7,888 bases of DNA, from NCBI GenBank assembly GCA_017467985.1, contig JAFUJY010000201.1, positions 1 to 7,888 of the forward strand, written 5' to 3'. Of this stretch, positions 6,012 through 7,888 are shown piece by piece. Both the position numbers and the translations under genes were made by a program. The notes beneath the pieces were generated by a model. The model saw nothing but the letters and a program-made list of their open reading frames with translations, searched no databases and had not been told where the DNA came from. How positions within the stretch are numbered: position 1 is the stretch's first letter; each line of letters begins with the position of its first letter. The DNA comes from Bacillota bacterium (lineage in GTDB: Bacteria; Bacillota; Clostridia; Lachnospirales; Bianqueaceae).

Positions 6012-7472
6012 ATGACAAAGCTTATCTTAAATGCAGATGTACAAAGGGGACAGATCAACAAAAACATCTATGGACATTTTTCGGAGCATCTGGGGCGGTG
6101 TATCTATGGCGGCATCTATGTGGGGGAGGATTCGGATATTCCCAACATTGATGGCATGCGCACGGATGTGATCGAGGCTCTGAAAGCCATGAAGATCCCG
6201 GTACTGCGTTGGCCCGGTGGATGCTTTGCAGACGAATATCATTGGGAGGACGGTATTGGTCCCAAGGAGAAGCGTCCCTGTATGGTCAACACCCACTGGG
6301 GCGGCGTGACCGAGGATAATTCCTTTGGTACCCATGAGTTCCTGCGTTTTTGCGAGCTGATCGAAACGGAACCCTACATCAATGGCAATGTGGGCAGCGG
6401 CACCGTGCGGGAAATGCAGCAGTGGGTGGAGTACATGACCTTTGATGGCATTTCTCCCATGTCCAACCTGCGTAAGGAGAATGGTCGTGAAGAACCCTGG
6501 AAGATCAAGTATTTTGCCATGGGTAACGAGACCTGGGGCTGCGGTGGCAATATGCGGGCAGAATATTATGCGGATGAGTACCGTCGATATGGTACCTATG
6601 TGCGTAATTTTGGCGACAATAAAATCTATAAGATCGCAGTGGGTCCCAACACCGACGACTATCACTGGATGGAAGTGATGATGAGCCGCGCCGGTAAATA
6701 TATGGACGGCATCACTCTGCATTATTATACCACCCCCGGCGCCTGGGAAAATAAGACTCCGGCCAGAGGTTTTGACAAGGCAGAATGGTACTGCACCATG
6801 AAGAAGACCCAGTACATGGAAGAACTGGTAACCCGCCACAGCGCCATTATGGACCAGTATGATCCTGACAAGCGGGTGGGCCTGCTGGTGGATGAGTGGG
6901 GCACCTGGCATAAGTGCGAAGAAGGTACCAATCCCGGGTTCTTGTACCAGCAAAATACTTTGCGGGATGCGCTGGTGGCCGGCTTGAACCTGAATATCTT
7001 TAATAATCATTGTGACCGTGTGCAGATGGCTAATATCGCTCAGCTGGTCAATGTACTGCAGTCTGTGATTCTGACCGAGGGTGAAAAGATGATTCTGACA
7101 CCTACATATCATGTGTTCTGCATGTATCAGGGCCATCAGGATGCCCAGCTGGTTGACGCCGCTTTAATGAATGTTCCCACGGTGGAAGGTATGGATGCGG
7201 TGACCGTGTCTGCCTCTGTGAAGGATGGCAAGATGCTGGTAACCTTGTGTAATATTGATGCGGATCACAGTGTTCCCATGGAGCTTGATCTGCGTGGCGC
7301 TCAGTATAGCAAGGCAACAGCCACCGTTTTAACCGGTGAAGTGCTGGACGAGCATAATGATTTTGATGCACCGGATCGTATTGTACCGGTGGATCTGGCT
7401 TGTGAATTAAAGGGACAGACCTGCTGCGTGACGCTGCCTGCCAAGAGTGTCACCGCCATCGTACTGGAATGA
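6012..7472 (+). CDS. abfA: Alpha-L-arabinofuranosidase, glycoside hydrolase family 51 (intracellular)
   Basis: Releases terminal L-arabinofuranose from arabinan- or arabinoxylan-derived oligosaccharides by a retaining mechanism. The 486-aa length matches compact bacterial GH51 enzymes. The N-terminal substrate-pocket text (IYGHFSEHLGRCIYGGIYVG, 19-38) and LRWPGGCFADEYHWEDGIGP (65-84) are classical for the family. The acid/base is E173 in MGNETWGCGG and the nucleophile E295 in LLVDEWGTWH, both close to the positions known from Geobacillus AbfA (175 and 294). A (beta/alpha)8 barrel followed by a C-terminal beta-sandwich (~400-486) is expected. There is no signal peptide, so it should act in the cytoplasm on imported oligosaccharides. 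AAGGAGG at 5997-6003 gives a strong start, 19 bp after the desulfurase stop, and its stop overlaps the next gene by ATGA. No transporter, arabinose gene or regulator is adjacent, which is unusual for a sugar hydrolase. Substrate preference cannot be settled from sequence. Confidence 0.95.
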   Translation: MTKLILNADVQRGQINKNIYGHFSEHLGRCIYGGIYVGEDSDIPNIDGMRTDVIEALKAMKIPVLRWPGGCFADEYHWEDGIGPKEKRPCMVNTHWGGVTEDNSFGTHEFLRFCELIETEPYINGNVGSGTVREMQQWVEYMTFDGISPMSNLRKENGREEPWKIKYFAMGNETWGCGGNMRAEYYADEYRRYGTYVRNFGDNKIYKIAVGPNTDDYHWMEVMMSRAGKYMDGITLHYYTTPGAWENKTPARGFDKAEWYCTMKKTQYMEELVTRHSAIMDQYDPDKRVGLLVDEWGTWHKCEEGTNPGFLYQQNTLRDALVAGLNLNIFNNHCDRVQMANIAQLVNVLQSVILTEGEKMILTPTYHVFCMYQGHQDAQLVDAALMNVPTVEGMDAVTVSASVKDGKMLVTLCNIDADHSVPMELDLRGAQYSKATATVLTGEVLDEHNDFDAPDRIVPVDLACELKGQTCCVTLPAKSVTAIVLE

Positions 7473-7720
7473 GATATTGTCGTATATGCGAGTCGTTGGG
7501 ATTTGACGTGACCAAACATTTGGAGCAGGCGTTGGAACGTCTGGAAAGGTCAGATCCGTCCCGACTGGCATCGGAAGAAGACTATGGGCGCAGACTTTCG
7601 ATCTGCGCCCAGTGTAAAGAAAAGTTACCGGATGGGACATGCAAAATGTGCGGCTGTTATGTGGTGCTGCGGGCCCGCATGGCAGAGGGTAAGTGTCCCT
7701 ATCGTAACCAGTGGAGGTAA
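7469..7720 (+). CDS. DUF6171-like small zinc-ribbon-type protein (83 aa)
   Basis: The protein has a CRIC pair at residues 4-7, a helical middle (KHLEQALERLER) and SICAQC near residue 45. CKMCGC near residue 58 and a final CPYRNQW complete four cysteine groups fit to bind zinc. This layout (CxxC, a helix with a Y-x-x-R-L-x-x-C element, CxxCGC-V, CP-W) matches DUF6171 proteins as I remember them; the molecular role is unknown. The ATG overlaps the arabinofuranosidase stop (ATGA, 7469-7472), so translation should be coupled. The gene's final codons contain the ribosome binding site of mnmA. It therefore sits firmly inside the operon, which favours a link to the sulfur/tRNA genes over the sugar hydrolase, though that is inference. 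Confidence 0.8.
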   Translation: MRYCRICESLGFDVTKHLEQALERLERSDPSRLASEEDYGRRLSICAQCKEKLPDGTCKMCGCYVVLRARMAEGKCPYRNQWR

Positions 7721-7725
7721 GAAAG

Positions 7726-7888
7726 TTGAAAGAGAAGATTGTCATTGGCATGTCGGGAGGCGTGGATTCTTCAGTGGCAGCCCACTTATTAAAGGAACAG
7801 GGCTATGAGGTACTGGGTGTAACCATGCAGACGGGCAGTGTCCCGGAAAATGTTCTGCAGGATGCAGCGGAAGTGGCTGCCATGCTGG
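7726..7888 (+). CDS. mnmA: tRNA-specific 2-thiouridylase MnmA (TrmU), N-terminal part; runs off the right edge
   Basis: MnmA adenylates and thiolates U34 of the tRNAs for Lys, Glu and Gln, using sulfur that begins at a cysteine desulfurase. Only the first 54 codons are visible. They hold the PP-loop ATP pyrophosphatase motif SGGVDSSVAA (about residues 10-19) after a first beta strand (KIVIGM), then LLKEQGYEVLGVTMQ and DAAEVAAML, all typical of MnmA. The start is a TTG at 7726, preceded by GGAGG at 7713-7717 with eight bases between. The first in-frame ATG (7750) would remove the first strand and crowd the motif, so TTG is preferred. Another PP-loop enzyme (ThiI-, NadE- or TtcA-like) is the alternative, but the early position of the loop, the GVTMQ text and the desulfurase in the same operon favour MnmA. 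Confidence 0.85.
   Translation, partial: MKEKIVIGMSGGVDSSVAAHLLKEQGYEVLGVTMQTGSVPENVLQDAAEVAAML

Noticed and set aside
6027..7136. Long 369-codon open frame on the - strand
   Set aside because: It is fully antisense to the GH51 gene, whose catalytic motifs are intact. The antisense product has repetitive His/Ile-rich text without family resemblance, as expected from a shadow frame in biased codons.
1..7888. tRNA or rRNA genes, CRISPR arrays, transposase or integrase genes
   Set aside because: I looked for cloverleaf-like ends, regularly spaced direct repeats and recombinase motifs and saw none, including at the composition boundary.

Overview
The window looks like a piece of a Bacillota chromosome, most likely a gut-type clostridium (Lachnospiraceae or a relative). 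The reasons are strong AGGAGG-type ribosome binding sites on most genes, a SpoVB-like flippase, a NifS-type cysteine desulfurase, an intracellular GH51 arabinofuranosidase and a DUF6171-like zinc protein beside an mnmA start. That placement is inferred from protein style only.

The window has two unlike halves. The left part (1 to about 2840) is AT-rich accessory DNA, all read on the + strand. It opens with the C-terminal end of a GIY-YIG (T5orf172/Mug113) nuclease of the kind found in DUF4041 proteins, the architecture of the SNIPE anti-phage nuclease. Next is a decayed C-terminal scrap of an Mrr-like restriction endonuclease with an in-frame TGA. Then comes a compact run of unrecognised genes: a 65-aa acidic protein, an 83-aa two-helix membrane protein, a 444-aa protein with two cysteine clusters, a 42-aa single-helix membrane ORF overlapping it by ATGA, and a short frameshifted remnant. 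This reads as a partly eroded defence or accessory island.

Around 2842-2884 a good sigma-A-type promoter lies inside a perfect 13-bp palindrome, and from there the DNA becomes GC-richer and housekeeping in character. A 163-aa membrane-anchored coiled-coil protein (+) converges on, and overlaps by 33 bp, a SpoVB/MurJ-superfamily flippase (-). The flippase is divergent, across only 52 bp, from an operon on the + strand: cysteine desulfurase, GH51 alpha-L-arabinofuranosidase, DUF6171-like protein and the start of mnmA, which runs off the right edge.

The desulfurase and MnmA form a natural pair, since the desulfurase can supply the sulfur that MnmA inserts into tRNA wobble uridine. The arabinofuranosidase is the outsider in that operon. 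The parts most worth a second look are the cysteine-rich 444-aa gene with its small membrane partners beside the defence remnants, and the promoter-palindrome at the island boundary.
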